DNA of 64,000 nt from Spinacia oleracea (GCF_020520425.1 NC_079491.1:25039449-25103448), one strand, 5' to 3'; counted from the first letter of the stretch, positions 23,280 through 36,480 are shown. Program-made: numbers and translations. The notes: generated from the sequence alone by a model not told the origin.

Positions 23280-24100
23280 AGAATGAGTGATCTTTTGAAA
23301 ACGCGTGATCGAACATCTAGAAAAAAATAGTCTAAACTAAATGATGGAAATTTTGAAAGTAATATGCGCTAATCAAGTATCAAACTAAGATGTATTACCA
23401 TCATTAGTTATATGAATGTTATGCTTATGTATGAAATTTCAATTAAAGAATTATGTCTCTATGACATGCTTTATGGATTATGTTTATGCCGACATGATTG
23501 TATTTGTAATAATTAATCGTTATATATAGACGCCGTCTTCAATGGAGGTTCTCTTGAGCTCAGACTACGAGATTGTTATAATAAATGACTTTTACAAATT
23601 ATTTGAGTATTGCAATTGATAGATAAACATTTATTTTCATTATATATATGTTTATATATTTTCAGAATTATAATTTTTCATTAAATGTTACTATTTTTGC
23701 TAGAAAATATTTTCAAACAGGATTTCACAAAGTAAAATGGGAGCCTAGTCTACGCTAACAAGTTTGCCCTTTTTTATGTTCTTTGCTCCTCGATCCTATT
23801 TTATGAAATAAAGTGGAGATACGAAAGACGATGGCGGAATGTAATTGACCTTAATGACGATTAAGGATCAATATAAAATTTTGCCCCTTTTGTATTCTTT
23901 ACTCTTCGATTTAGGTCTCGAGTAGAAGCGGAGTCCTAAAAGAAGATGGCGGAATGAAGGCTAGATATTGTCGGAATTGAAATGAAATCGTGAGATCTTG
24001 GTCTTAAAATAAAATATCATATTTTTATCCGAATGTTTTCGATTTTCAACAATCATTTTACGCGTCTAATTTTCAAAGTTTCGAGGACGAAACTTTTTCT

Positions 24101-24113
24101 AAGGGGGTAAGAA
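24101..24113 (+). other. Polypurine tract before LTR2
   Basis: AAGGGGGTAAGAA directly before TGTAACACC. The same tract precedes LTR3 (28,776-28,788) and LTR4 (33,446-33,458). Confidence 0.7.
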
Positions 24114-26501
24114 TGTAACACCCCACAGTTTCAAAACACGTTTTATTAATATTAATTACTATTATTAGCCTAAAAACGTCCTAATCAATTTTGATCTCTG
24201 GAAAACCTATTATTACAACTCCGTATTATTTTACAAACTAACTCTTTAAAAATAAATGTCTTGATTTTTTTTATATAATTTTATTTTATTTTATTTTATT
24301 TTATTTTATTTTTTTTATAAAATTAATATAAGTAGTATACGAAACAACCCAAATCTGCGCTCTTTCTTTTCAAAAAAAAAAAAAAAAAAAAAAATCAGAA
24401 AATTTTCTCTAGTTTGTTAGAATTACGAAACTACCCCTAAGTCAACTCACAAAAGAGGCAAAGTCCACTTCTTCTTCTTCCCCAACTCTGTCGTGGAAGC
24501 AGTTCAATAAGGCCACGAATTTCCTTCCAAATGTCACTCAAAAATCAGGTTACTCACCCATTTGAGCTTACTCATCAAGTGCAAAAGCACCCGGTTTAGT
24601 TACTTCTCTCACAAAAGCTTCCATGGTTTTCATTTGGAGGTTTTGCAAAACCATTAGCATGGGGCTCATGGCTTACGTGATTCCTCTCCCAAACTTCCCT
24701 ATAAATACTCATGAAATCAGGCCATAAAACTCACCCAACCAAGCACCAACTCACAGAAAAATAAGCACAAGAAATTAGCTATGTAATTCCCGTAACTATC
24801 CCCTGTTTTCGCGCATCACCACCACTGTCACCACCGCGGCACCGCCGCCTATACAACCCACTACTACCATAAGCACCTCCTCTCGTTAACTAAGACAAAG
24901 TGAAACCATTGTCCTTTATGTACAAGTCAAGTTGTAACAAACCGTAGCCGAGTCGAAACCCGAAATCACGTAGTCCCTCTCTCTCTCTCCTCATTAGAGC
25001 GAGCCACCACCGTCTACCACCACCCAGAAGCTGCCTCCATGAACCTCCGACCGCCTACTCTCAAAACAGTACCACTCTTGTGCCGCCTCACACGCAACCC
25101 ATCTTCCTCCTTGTCTCGTGCTTCTCTGTTTCACGAGACCAAATTGGTCTTGAAACCAATTCCCCCAATTGGAGTAATATAGTATACTGTACCTAATATC
25201 CAAAAGTCAACCTTTGCTTCCTTTTAACCACCAAATAAAATGAGTAAGTTTGCTTTGCTTGGATTTTTAGTAGTTTACGCATTAGTGTATTTTCAATGAT
25301 TATAAAATGGTTTTAAAACAATTACTACATACGTACTAGCTAAATTGCATTAGTTTTTTTTAATAGCTACTAATTAATAATTTTCATCTTAAATTATAAA
25401 CTATAAATAGTGCTGAGCTCGGGAGATACGGTACATTGAACAGGAAGTACAAACTACGGTTGAGGTAACATCTATTGCTAACACCCACAATCCCCTTATA
25501 AAATGTGTTTATGTGATTATGAAATATGTTTATAATGATGTGTTTTTATTGGATTGTGGGATATGAAATGTATTTATAAAGTTTGCTTTATGCATGAAGA
25601 TATTCAAATATGTTTATGAATGATTTTATAAGACTGATGTTTATATATGAGTTACGAATAAGATACGAAACATGATAAATAAAAGTGTAACCGGTTCTGG
25701 CAGTTAGTGGGGTTACTATTTCTAGGTCGTGCACGTACCGCCGTACCGCGGGACACCCAACAAGGGAGAGTGCTCCTTGAGGGTTACCGCAAGCTAAAAG
25801 AGAAACTACTTAGGTACAGGCGTATGTCCAACAAGGGAGAGTGCTCCTTGAGGACTATCGCAAGTTGGGAGACGTCCCGCAAGGCTAACTTGTCAGTTAC
25901 CAAGTAAAAAGAAGGTTTTAAGAAAGATAATGGGAACTATCAAAGTTTCAAGTTATAAATGATGTTTTATTGCATTTATTAAAATGTTTTACTATGTTCT
26001 ATTCTCCCTGATTGCAAAGTAAATAAAATGAATTGAAATGAGTTTACGCTGTTAGGGTAGTATGTTACTAGGCCTCGGCTCATGATGTTGCTTTTGTTTT
26101 AGGTACGAAGAAGATCGTGGGATGCCTTAGAGTGAGGATGCAACCATCAAATTCACGATCGATGTTTAATAAAGATAACTATGTCATTAGTAATGAAGGG
26201 ATATATTAATTAAACTCTAAGTTTGATTTCACGATTTGAGTTAGATTTTTAAATTAACGTTAAACATGTTAGAAATATTTATTAAGGTTTACTTAGATTT
26301 CAATGAAATTTTTTAAAGAATTAATCGAAGTGAAGTATAGTTACTGTTACTCAACAGTAGTCAGTAAATGTAAAAGGTTATGTCGCCTTGTATTTCCCAC
26401 GAGGGAGATACGGCAAGTGACGCTCCGACTAAATTAGGGTTTCCGCTGCTAATTAAAGATAATTAACCTAATTAATGGTGTTTGGAAGACGGGGCGTTAC
26501 A
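24114..26501 (+). repeat. LTR2 of the gag-only array
   Basis: 2388 bp, TGTAACACC...GCGTTACA. Nearly identical to LTR1 but with more private C-to-T and G-to-A type differences than LTR1 or LTR3. The TTTTA and A-run lengths differ from LTR1. Confidence 0.93.
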
Positions 26502-26775
26502 GTTTGGTATTCAGAGCCAAGGTTCTGGACCATAAGTGCTAAAACTTACGGGTTTTGCACGTAATAAAATTCCATAGGTTTTAAGCGAAGAGTTTCAAGA
26601 AATAAGTTAAAAAGAATACGTTAAAATCATGCTAAGTTAAAATGAAATGAGTGTGAGTGATAGGAACGGGGAACGCAACGGGAATGTTTTCTTATTATGA
26701 TTTGCAGAATTTCTTAGTCTAAATTCAAGAAGAAAAGATTATCTGAAGCGTTGTATCCTTGCGATCAGATCGGCG

Positions 26776-27954
26776 ATGACTTCAAGCGGAAATATTCCTA
26801 TTGAAGGCACTAGAAACGATAATGATGTTAACGATGGCAATGGTAATCAAAAATCTGCATTAGCGCTGGAAGGAATGCAAGAAAGAATTGAAGAATTGCG
26901 CAAGGATCCCATTTTCGGGGACACTCCAGGAGAAAAAAGCGATAATCGAATGGACTTAATGAGATTGATAATGTCGGAACTTCTGCAAGGAAATCGTCAG
27001 AAGCCAAGGTCAGAGCAAGAAGAATGCTCCAACATGTTCAAGAAGTTCGCTTCTCATAAACCCCCTACTTATGATGGCAAGCCAGACCTTACTGAATTTG
27101 AGGAATGGATTAGCGATATGGAGAAGTTATTTGATGCAACTCAATGCCCCGAGAAATGGAAGGTCAACTATGTTGTCTTTTACTTGAAAGGACAAGCCAA
27201 CCTGTGGTGGAAAAGTGTTAAAGGAATCCAAAATGAGCCTGGTTTTGGTTGGGAAAAACTGACGGAAGCTATGCGGGAACAATTTTATCCCTATTCTCTG
27301 CAAATGCAAATGGAATCGGAATTTATCAAATTGAGTCAAGGAAAGAAAAATGTTCTAGAATATGTAGTGAAATTCAATGAGCTTGCTCGATTTGCCCCTG
27401 ACCTGGTGACTACTGATAGGCAAAGGATGAATCGATTTGAAGGAGGATTAAGCATTGAGATCCGTGATCGTCTTTCGAGTTCTAGAATTTCCACTTTCCA
27501 AGAGTTGTACGATCGAGTAATTAACGTCGAAAGAATTATCAAGCTTCGAGAAGAAACATATGGAAAACGAAAAGGGGGCTTCGAAGAAAATCAACCGAAC
27601 AATAAGAAACAAAATGTCAATGTCAGCTATCAAGGAGGGAATAACGGAAACCAAAGCTTCAACAAGAATCATGGATGCGCCAAGTGTGGAAGATGGAACC
27701 ATACTGAGAAAGAATGTCGAATTGGTACGCGAGATTGCTTCAAATGTGGTAGCAAAGATCACCAAATCAAAGATTGTCCTCAAATACATCGAGAGCAAGG
27801 TGATAGGAGAAACGATGAAAACAAAGGAAATGGTGGCACTACAAATTTCAACCGTAATCCCCCACGTGGAGCAACTTCGAATGGAAGAGTGTTTTTAATG
27901 CAAGGAAAAGACGATGACGCAAATGACAATGACGACTTCGCTAGTATGGAGTAA
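26776..27954 (+). CDS. Gag protein of array unit 2, open
   Basis: 392 codons, open throughout; looks whole. N-terminal acidic/Asn-rich stretch (1-40), helical region, retrotransposon gag core (about 90-275: WISDMEKLF, NLWWKSVKG, FYPYSLQMQMESEF, FEGGLSIEIRDRL), basic linker, then two CX2CX4HX4C zinc knuckles (CAKCGRWNHTEKEC and CFKCGSKDHQIKDC, about 308-340) and an acidic C-terminus. Gag would form the particle and bind element RNA. No protease or pol follows, so any movement needs enzymes from a related full element. Start chosen at ATG after GATCGGCG, shared by all three units. Confidence 0.85.
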   Translation: MTSSGNIPIEGTRNDNDVNDGNGNQKSALALEGMQERIEELRKDPIFGDTPGEKSDNRMDLMRLIMSELLQGNRQKPRSEQEECSNMFKKFASHKPPTYDGKPDLTEFEEWISDMEKLFDATQCPEKWKVNYVVFYLKGQANLWWKSVKGIQNEPGFGWEKLTEAMREQFYPYSLQMQMESEFIKLSQGKKNVLEYVVKFNELARFAPDLVTTDRQRMNRFEGGLSIEIRDRLSSSRISTFQELYDRVINVERIIKLREETYGKRKGGFEENQPNNKKQNVNVSYQGGNNGNQSFNKNHGCAKCGRWNHTEKECRIGTRDCFKCGSKDHQIKDCPQIHREQGDRRNDENKGNGGTTNFNRNPPRGATSNGRVFLMQGKDDDANDNDDFASME

Positions 27955-28788
27955 AGAATGAATGATCTTTTGAAAACGCGTGATCGAACATCTAGAAAAA
28001 AATAGTCTAAACTAAATGATGGAAATTTTGAAAGTAATATGCGCTAATCAAGTATCAAACTAAGATGTATTACCATCATTAGTTATATGAATGTTATGCT
28101 TATGTATGAAATTTCAATTAAAGAATTATGTCTCTATGACATGCTTTATGGATTATGTTTATGCCGACATGATTGTATTTGTAATAATTAATCGTTATAT
28201 ATAGACGCCGTCTTCAATGGAGGTTCTCTTGAGCTCAGACTACGAGATTGTTATAATAAATGACTTTTACAAATTATTTGAGTATTGCAATTGATAGATA
28301 AACATTTATTTTCATTATATATATGTTTATATATTTTCAGAATTATAATTTTTCATTAAATGTTACTATTTTTGCTAGAAAATATTTTCAAACAGGATTT
28401 CACAAAGTAAAATGGGAGCCTAGTCTACGCTAACAAGTTTGCCCTTTTTTATGTTCTTTGCTCCTCGATCCTATTTTATGAAATAAAGTGGAGATACGAA
28501 AGACGATGGCGGAATGTAATTGACCTTAATGACGATTAAGGATCAATATAAAATTTTGCCCCTTTTGTATTCTTTACTCTTCGATTTAGGTCTCGAGTAG
28601 AAGCGGAGTCCTAAAAGAAGATGGCGGAATGAAGGCTAGATATTGTCGGAATTGAAATGAAATCGTGAGATCTTGGTCTTAAAATAAAATATCATATTTT
28701 TATCCGAATGTTTTCGATTTTCAACAATCATTTTACGCGTCTAATTTTCAAAGTTTCGAGGACGAAACTTTTTCTAAGGGGGTAAGAA

Positions 28789-31171
28789 TGTAACACCCCA
28801 CAGTTTCAAAACACGTTTTATTAATATTAATTACTATTATTAGCCTAAAAACGTCCTAATCAATTTTGATCTCTGGAAAACCTATTATTACAACTCCGTA
28901 TTATTTTACAAACTAACTCTTTAAAAATAAATGTCTTGATTTATTTTATTTTATTTTATTTTATTTTATTTTATTTTATTTTATTTTTTTTATAAAATTA
29001 ATATAAGTAGTATACGAAACAACCCAAATCTGCGCTCTTTCTTTTCAAAAAAAAAAAAAAAAAAAATCAGAAAATTTTCTCTAGTTTGTTAGAATTACGA
29101 AACTACCCCTAAGTCAACTCACAAAAGAGGCAAAGTCCACTTCTTCTTCTTCCCCAACTCTGTCGTGGAAGCAGTTCAATAAGGCCACGAATTTCCTTCC
29201 AAATGTCACTCAAAAATCAGGTTACTCACCCATTTGAGCTTACTCATCAAGTGCAAAAGCACCCGGTTTAGTTACTTCTCTCACAAAAGCTTCCATGGTT
29301 TTCATTTGGAGGTTTTGCAAAACCATTAGCATGAGCTCATGGCTTACGTGATTCCTCTCCCAAACTTCCCTATAAATACTCATGAAATCAGGCCATAAAA
29401 CTCACCCAACCAAGCACCAACTCACAGAAAAATAAGCACAAGAAATTAGCTATGTAATTCCCGTAACTATCCCCTGTTTTCGCGCATCACCACCACTGTC
29501 ACCACCGCGGCACCGCCGCCTATACAACCCACTACTACCATAAGCACCTCCTCTCGTTAACTAAGACAAAGTGAAACCATTGTCCTTTATGTACAAGTCA
29601 AGTTGTAACAAACCGTAGCCGAGTCGAAACCCGAAATCACGTAGTCCCTCTCTCTCTCTCCTCATTAGAGCGAGCCACCACCGTCTACCACCACCCAGAA
29701 GCTGCCTCCATGAACCTCCGACCGCCTACTCTCAAAACAGTACCACTCTTGTGCCGCCTCACACGCAACCCATCTTCCTCCTTGTCTCGTGCTTCTCTGT
29801 TTCACGAGACCAAATTGGTCTTGAAACCAATTCCCCCAATTGGAGTAATATAGTATACTGTACCTAATATCCAAAAGTCAACCTTTGCTTCCTTTTAACC
29901 ACCAAATAAAATGAGTAAGTTTGCTTTGCTTGGATTTTTAGTAGTTTACGCATTAGTGTATTTTCAATGATTATAAAATGGTTTTAAAACAATTACTACA
30001 TACGTACTAGCTAAATTGCATTATTTTTTTTAATAGCTACTAATTAATAATTTTCATCTTAAATTATAAACTATAAATAGTGCTGAGCTCGGGAGATACG
30101 GTACATTGAACAGGAAGTACAAACTACGGTTGAGGTAACATCTATTGCTAACACCCACAATCCCCTTATAAAATGTGTTTATGTGATTATGAAATATGTT
30201 TATAATGATGTGTTTTTATTGGATTGTGGGATATGAAATGTATTTATAAAGTTTGCTTTATGCATGAAGATATTCAAATATGTTTATGAATGATTTTATA
30301 AGACTGATGTTTATATATGAGTTACGAATAAGATACGAAACATGATAAATAAAAGTGTAACCGGTTCTGGCAGTTAGTGGGGTTACTATTTCAAGGTCGT
30401 GCACGTACCGCCGTACCGCGGGACACCCAACAAGGGAGAGTGCTCCTTGAGGGTTACCGCAAGCTAAAAGAGAAACTACTTAGGTACGGGCGTATGTCCA
30501 ACAAGGGAGAGTGCTCCTTGAGGACTATCGCAAGGTGGGAGACGTCCCGCAAGGCTAACTTGTCAGTTACCAAGTAAAAAGAAGGTTTTAAGAAAGATAA
30601 TGGGAACTATCAAAGTTTCAAGTTATAAATGATGTTTTATTGCATTTATGAAAATGTTTTACTATGTTCTATTCTCCCTGATTGCAAAGTAAATAAAATT
30701 AATTGAAATGAGTTTACGCTGTTAGGGTAGTATGTTACTGGGCCTCGGCTCACGATGTTGCTTTTGTTTTAGGTACGAAGAAGATCGTGGGATGCCTTAG
30801 AGTGAGGATGCAACCATCAAATTCACGATCGATGTTTAATAAAGATAACTATGTCATTAGTAATGAAGGGATATATTAATTAAACTCTAAGTTTGATTTC
30901 ACGATTTGAGTTAGATTTTTAAATTAACGTTAAACATGTTAGAAATATTTATTAAGGTTTACTTAGATTTCAATGAAATTTTTTAAAGAATTAATCGAAG
31001 TGAAGTATAGTTACTGTTACTCAACAGTAGTCAGTAAATGTAAAAGGTTATGTCGCCTTGTATTTCCCACGAGGGAGATACGGCAAGTGACGCTCCGACT
31101 AAATTAGGGTTTCCGCTGCTAATTAAAGATAATTAACCTAATTAATGGTGTTTGGAAGACGGGGCGTTACA
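28789..31171 (+). repeat. LTR3 of the gag-only array
   Basis: 2383 bp with the longest (TTTTA)n tract of the four (about 28,942-28,987), showing that this microsatellite changes independently in each unit. Confidence 0.93.
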
Positions 31172-31445
31172 GTTTGGTATTCAGAGCCAAGGTTCTGGAC
31201 CATAAGTGCTAAAACTTACGGGTTTTGCACGTAATAAAATTCCATAGGTTTTAAGCGAAGATTTTCAAGAAATAAGTTAAAAAGAATACGTTAAAATCAT
31301 GCTAAGTTAAAATGAAATGAGTGTGAGTGATAGGAACGGGGAACGCAACGGGAATGTTTTCTTATTATGATTTGCAGAATTTCTTAGTCTAAATTCAAGA
31401 AGAAAAGATTATCTGAAGCGTTGTATCCTTGCGATCAGATCGGCG

Positions 31446-32624
31446 ATGACTTCAAGCGGAAATATTCCTATTGAAGGCACTAGAAACGATAATGATGTTA
31501 ACGATGGCAATGGTAATCACAAATCTGCATTAGCGCTGGAAGGAATGCAAGAAAGAATTGAAGAATTGCGCAAGGATCCCATTTTCGGGGACACTCCAGG
31601 AGAAACAAGCGATAATCGAATGGACTTAATGAGATTGATAATGTCGGAACTTCTGCAAGGAAATCGTCAGAAGCCAAGGTCAGAGCAAGAAGAATGCTCC
31701 AACATGTTCAAGAAGTTCGCTTCTCATAAACCCCCTCATTATGATGGCAAGCCAGACCCTACTGAATTTGAGGAATGGATTAGCGATATGGAGAAGTTAT
31801 TTGATGCAACTCAATGCCCCGAGAAATGGAAGGTCAACTATGCTGTCTTTTACTTGAAAGGACAAGCCAACCTGTGGTGGAAAAGTGTTAAAGGAATCCA
31901 AAATGAGCCTGGTTTTGGTTGGGAAAAACTGACGGAAGCTATGCGGGAACAATTTTATCCCTATTCTCTGCAAATGCAAATGGAATCGGAATTTATCAAA
32001 TTGAGTCAAGGAAAGAAAAATGTTCTAGAATATGCAGTGAAATTCAATGAGCTTGCTCGATTTGCCCCTGACTTGGTGACTACTGATAGGCAAAGGATGA
32101 ATCGATTTGAAGGAGGATTAAGCATTGAGATCCGTGATCGTCTTTCGAGTTCTAGAATTTCCACTTTCCAAGAGTTGTACGATCGAGCAATTAACGTCGA
32201 AAGAATTATCAAGCTTCGAGAAGAAACATATGGAAAACGAAAAGGGAGCTTCGAAGAAAATCAACCGAACAATAAGAAACAAAATGTCAATGTCAGCTAT
32301 CAAGGAGGGAATAACGGAAACCAAAGCTTCAACAAGAATCGTGGATGCGCCAAGTGTGGAAGATGGAACCATACTGAGAAAGAATGTCGAATTGGTACGC
32401 GAGATTGCTTCAAATGTGGTAGCAAAGATCACCAAATCAGAGATTGTCCTCAAATACATCGAGAGCAAGGTGATAGGAGAAACGATGAAAACAAAGGAAA
32501 TGGTGGCACTACAAATTTCAACCGTAATCCCCCACGTGGAGCAACTTCGAATGGAAGAGTGTTTTTAATGCAAGAAAAAGACGATGACGCAAATGACAAT
32601 GACGACTTCGCTAGTATGGAGTAA
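31446..32624 (+). CDS. Gag protein of array unit 3, open
   Basis: 392 codons, open, looks whole, with the same domain order as unit 2: gag core then two zinc knuckles (CAKCGRWNHTEKEC, CFKCGSKDHQIRDC). At most sites where units 1 and 2 differ it agrees with unit 1, so units 1 and 3 are the closer pair. Conservation of an open gag in two of three copies fits a recently active or cis-useful gag, though the copies are simply young. Confidence 0.85.
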   Translation: MTSSGNIPIEGTRNDNDVNDGNGNHKSALALEGMQERIEELRKDPIFGDTPGETSDNRMDLMRLIMSELLQGNRQKPRSEQEECSNMFKKFASHKPPHYDGKPDPTEFEEWISDMEKLFDATQCPEKWKVNYAVFYLKGQANLWWKSVKGIQNEPGFGWEKLTEAMREQFYPYSLQMQMESEFIKLSQGKKNVLEYAVKFNELARFAPDLVTTDRQRMNRFEGGLSIEIRDRLSSSRISTFQELYDRAINVERIIKLREETYGKRKGSFEENQPNNKKQNVNVSYQGGNNGNQSFNKNRGCAKCGRWNHTEKECRIGTRDCFKCGSKDHQIRDCPQIHREQGDRRNDENKGNGGTTNFNRNPPRGATSNGRVFLMQEKDDDANDNDDFASME

Positions 32625-33458
32625 AGAATGAGTGATCTTTTGAAAACGCGTGATCGAACATCTAGAAAAAAATAGTCTAAACTAAATGATGGAAATTTTG
32701 AAAGTAATATGCGCTAATCAAGTATCAAACTAAGATGTATTACCATCATTAGTTATATGAATGTTATGCTTATGTATGAAATTTCAATTAAAGAATTATG
32801 TCTCTATGACATGCTTTATGGATTATGTTTATGCCGACATGATTGTATTTGTAATAATTAATCGTTATATATAGACGCCGTCTTCAATGGAGGTTCTCTT
32901 GAGCTCAGACTACGAGATTGTTATAATAAATGACTTTTACAAATTATTTGAGTATTGCAATTGATAGATAAACATTTATTTTCATTATATATATGTTTAT
33001 ATATTTTCAGAATTATAATTTTTCATTAAATGTTACTATTTTTGCTAGAAAATATTTTCAAACAGGATTTCACAAAGTAAAATGGGAGCCTAGTCTACGC
33101 TAACAAGTTTACCCTTTTTTATGTTCTTTGCTCCTCGATCCTATTTTATGAAATAAAGTGGAGATACGAAAGACGATGGCGGAATGTAATTGACCTTAAT
33201 GACGATTAAGGATCAATATAAAATTTTGCCCCTTTTGTATTCTTTACTCTTCGATTTAGGTCTCGAGTAGAAGCGGAGGCCTAAAAGAAGATGGCGGAAT
33301 GAAGGCTAGATATTGTCGGAATTGAAATGAAATCGTGAGATCTTGGTCTTAAAATAAAATATCATATTTTTATCCGAATGTTTTCGATTTTCAACAATCA
33401 TTTTACGCGTCTAATTTTCAAAGTTTCGAGGACGAAACTTTTTCTAAGGGGGTAAGAA
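32625..33458 (+). other. Untranslated 3' part of internal domain 3
   Basis: AT-rich stretch between the gag stop and LTR4, equivalent to 23,280-24,113 and 27,955-28,788. No ORF. Ends in the polypurine tract. Contains a doublet of short blocks with AGATGGCGGAATG / ACGATGGCGGAATG. Confidence 0.7.
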
Positions 33459-35345
33459 TGTAACACCCCACAGTTTCAAAACACGTTTTATTAATATTAA
33501 TTACTATTATTAGCCTAAAAACGTCCTAATCAATTTTGATCTCTGGAAAACCTATTATTACAACTCCGTATTATTTTACAAACTAACTCTTTAAAAATAA
33601 ATGTCTTGATTTTTTTTATATAATTTTATTTTATTTTATTTTATTTTATTTTATTTTTTTTATAAAATTAATATAAGTAGTATACGAAACAACCCAAATC
33701 TGCGCTCTTTCTTTTCAAAAAAAAAAAAAAAAAAAAAATCAGAAAATTTTCTCTAGTTTGTTAGAATTACGAAACTACCCCTAAGTCAACTCACAAAAGA
33801 GGCAAAGTCCACTTCTTCTTCTTCCCCAACTCTGTCGTGGAAGCAGTTCAATAAGGCCACGAATTTCCTTCCAAATGTCACTCAAAAATCAGGTTACTCA
33901 CCCATTTGAGCTTACTCATCAAGTGCAAAAGCACCCGGTTTAGTTACTTCTCTCACAAAAGCTTCCATGGTTTTCATTTGGAGGTTTTGCAAAACCATTA
34001 GCATGAGCTCATGGCTTACGTGATTCCTCTCCCAAACTTCCCTATAAATACTCATGAAATCAGGCCATAAAACTCACCCAACCAAGCACCAACTCACAGA
34101 AAAATAAGCACAAGAAATTAGCTATGTAATTCCCGTAACTATCCCCTGTTTTCGCGCATCACCACCACTGTCACCACCGCGGCACCGCCGCCTATACAAC
34201 CCACTACTACCATAAGCACCTCCTCTCGTTAACTAAGACAAAGTGAAACCATTGTCCTTTATGTACAAGTCAAGTTGTAACAAACCGTAGCCGAGTCGAA
34301 ACCCGAAATCACGTAGTCCCTCTCTCTCTCTCCTCATTAGAGCGAGCCACCACCGTCTACCACCACCCAGAAGCTGCCTCCATGAACCTCCGACCGCCTA
34401 CTCTCAAAACAGTACCACTCTTGTGCCGCCTCACACGCAACCCATCTTCCTCCTTGTCTCGTGCTTCTCTGTTTCACGAGACCAAATTGGTCTTGAAACC
34501 AATTCCCCCAATTGGAGTAATATAGTATACTGTACCTAATATCCAAAAGTCAACCTTTGCTTCCTTTTAACCACCAAATAAAATGAGTAAGTTTGCTTTG
34601 CTTGGATTTTTAGTAGTTTACGCATTAGTGTATTTTCAATGATTATAAAATGGTTTTAAAACAATTACTACATACGTACTAGCTAAATTGCATTATTTTT
34701 TTTAATAGCTACTAATTAATAATTTTCATCTTAAATTATAAACTATAAATAGTGCTGAGCTCGGGAGATACGGTACATTGAACAGGAAGTACAAACTACG
34801 GTTGAGGTAACATCTATTGCTAACACCCACAATCCCCTTATAAAATGTGTTTATGTGATTATGAAATATGTTTATAATGATGTGTTTTTATTGGATTGTG
34901 GGATATGAAATGTATTTATAAAGTTTGCTTTATGCATGAAGATATTCAAATATGTTTATGAATGATTTTATAAGACTGATGTTTATATATGAGTTACGAA
35001 TAAGATACGAAACATGATAAATAAAAGTGTAGCCGGTTCTGGCAGTTAGTGGGGTTACTATTTCTAGGTCGTGCACGTACCGCCGTACCGCGGGACACCC
35101 AACAAGGGAGAGTGCTCCTTGAGGGCTACCGCAAGCTAAAAGAGAAACTACTTAGGTACGGGCGTATGTCCAACAAGGGAGAGTGCTCCTTGAGGACTAT
35201 CGCAAGGTGGGAGACGTCCCACAAGGCTAACTTGTCAGTTACCAAGTAAAAAGAAGGTTTTAAGAAAGATAATGGGAACTATCAAAGTTTCAAGTTATAA
35301 ATGATGTTTTATTGCATTTATGAAAATGTTTTACTATGTTCTATT
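33459..35345 (+). repeat. LTR4 of the gag-only array, first part
   Basis: Follows LTR1-3 up to TTCTATT, where the copia element enters. Continues at 45,806-46,303. Confidence 0.92.
35341..35345. repeat. Left TSD of the copia element (CTATT)
   Basis: CTATT before TGTTAGGTTATG; repeated at 45,801-45,805 after TTTCCTTCA. LTR1-3 carry the uninterrupted CTATTCTCCC at this point. Confidence 0.92.
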
Positions 35346-35701
35346 TGTTAGGTTATGATACATATGATATTACATAAATCATGCGGAAACAACCATTAAC
35401 CCAGGATTACATGTTATTTACACATAATCATATAACATAATTTAGATGCATACTCTTTGTTGCGTGCCCTCCCTAGCTGCGCCCGAACCGAACAAGAACA
35501 AGTCTTTAGGACTCCAAGTGTCGTCCCTCCGTAGATAGTCCACAGCACGTCCGGATCCGCTTTAAGATTGACCAACTAGAATCGCCCTTAAGGTACTAGA
35601 ATTTTCGGCACTTTTGAGCAAGATGTGTGGCTGAATTTTTTTCTCTCAAAACTCACTTTGAATACTTTGAAACTCGTTATAAATTGTGAACCCAGGCCAC
35701 A

Positions 35702-35709
35702 TATTTATA
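35702..35709 (-). promoter_or_regulatory. TATA box of the copia LTR
   Basis: TATAAATA on the minus strand; also at 44,731-44,738 in the other LTR. It lies downstream of the TTCC-rich U3 in element orientation. Confidence 0.6.
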
Positions 35710-36164
35710 GGGTTATGGAAAGGGAATTGGAATCCTATTCAGATACAAATTAATTAAACCTAGAATCCTACAAGAACTCTAATTTAATTAATTTATCAAA
35801 TAGAATTAGGAATTTAATCATTAACCGAACTCTGCACGTTTTAGGAAACGTGCACGAACACAAACACTCACGCACACACACACGGCAGCCACGATGGACC
35901 GCCCATGCGCGTGCGTGCGAGCAGCAGCCCACGCAGCGAGGCCTACGCGAGCTACAAGCCCACGTAGCTCCTGCGCGCGCTGGGCGCGCTGTGCGCGTTG
36001 CCTCGGCCTGCTGGGCCTGGCCTTGCGCTGGGCCTGGCGTGGCCTTGGCTGTTCGTGTGGCGCGCTTGGCTTGCTGGGCGATGGCCTGGCTTCGTGCTGG
36101 GCCCTCGTCCGGCAGGCCTCGTCCGATGCTTATTCGTACGATACGCTTCCGATTAAATTTCCGA

Positions 36165-36480
36165 TTCCGGAATTCATTTCCGATACGAACAATATTTAAT
36201 ATTTCCGATTCCGGAATTAATTTCCGTTTCGAACAAATATTTAATATTTCCGTTTCCGGAATTATTTTCCGATTCCGATAATATTTCCGATTCTGACAAT
36301 ATTTCCGTTTCCGGCAATATTTCCGATTCTGGCAATATTTCCATTTCCGATAATATTTTCCGATACGTACCATGTTTCCGTTTCCGGCAACATCTATGAC
36401 TTGGATAATATTTATATTTCCGATACGATCCATATTTCCGTTTCCGGCAATATCATCGTTTCCGGAGTATTCATTTCTTG
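36165..36480 (-). repeat. TTCCGG-rich motif cluster in copia U3
   Basis: About twenty short direct repeats of ATTTCCG and TTTCCGG, including three palindromes TTCCGGAA, which match the TTCnnGAA core of heat-shock elements. Duplicated at 45,178-45,490 in the other LTR. Lies about 450-770 bp upstream of the TATA box in element orientation. Confidence 0.7.

Noticed and set aside
35768-36433. 221-codon minus-strand frame (and twin at 44,797-45,453)
   Set aside because: Lies wholly inside the copia LTR, built from TTCCG repeats and GC-rich text (NRKYCRKRKY repeats); an LTR by-product.
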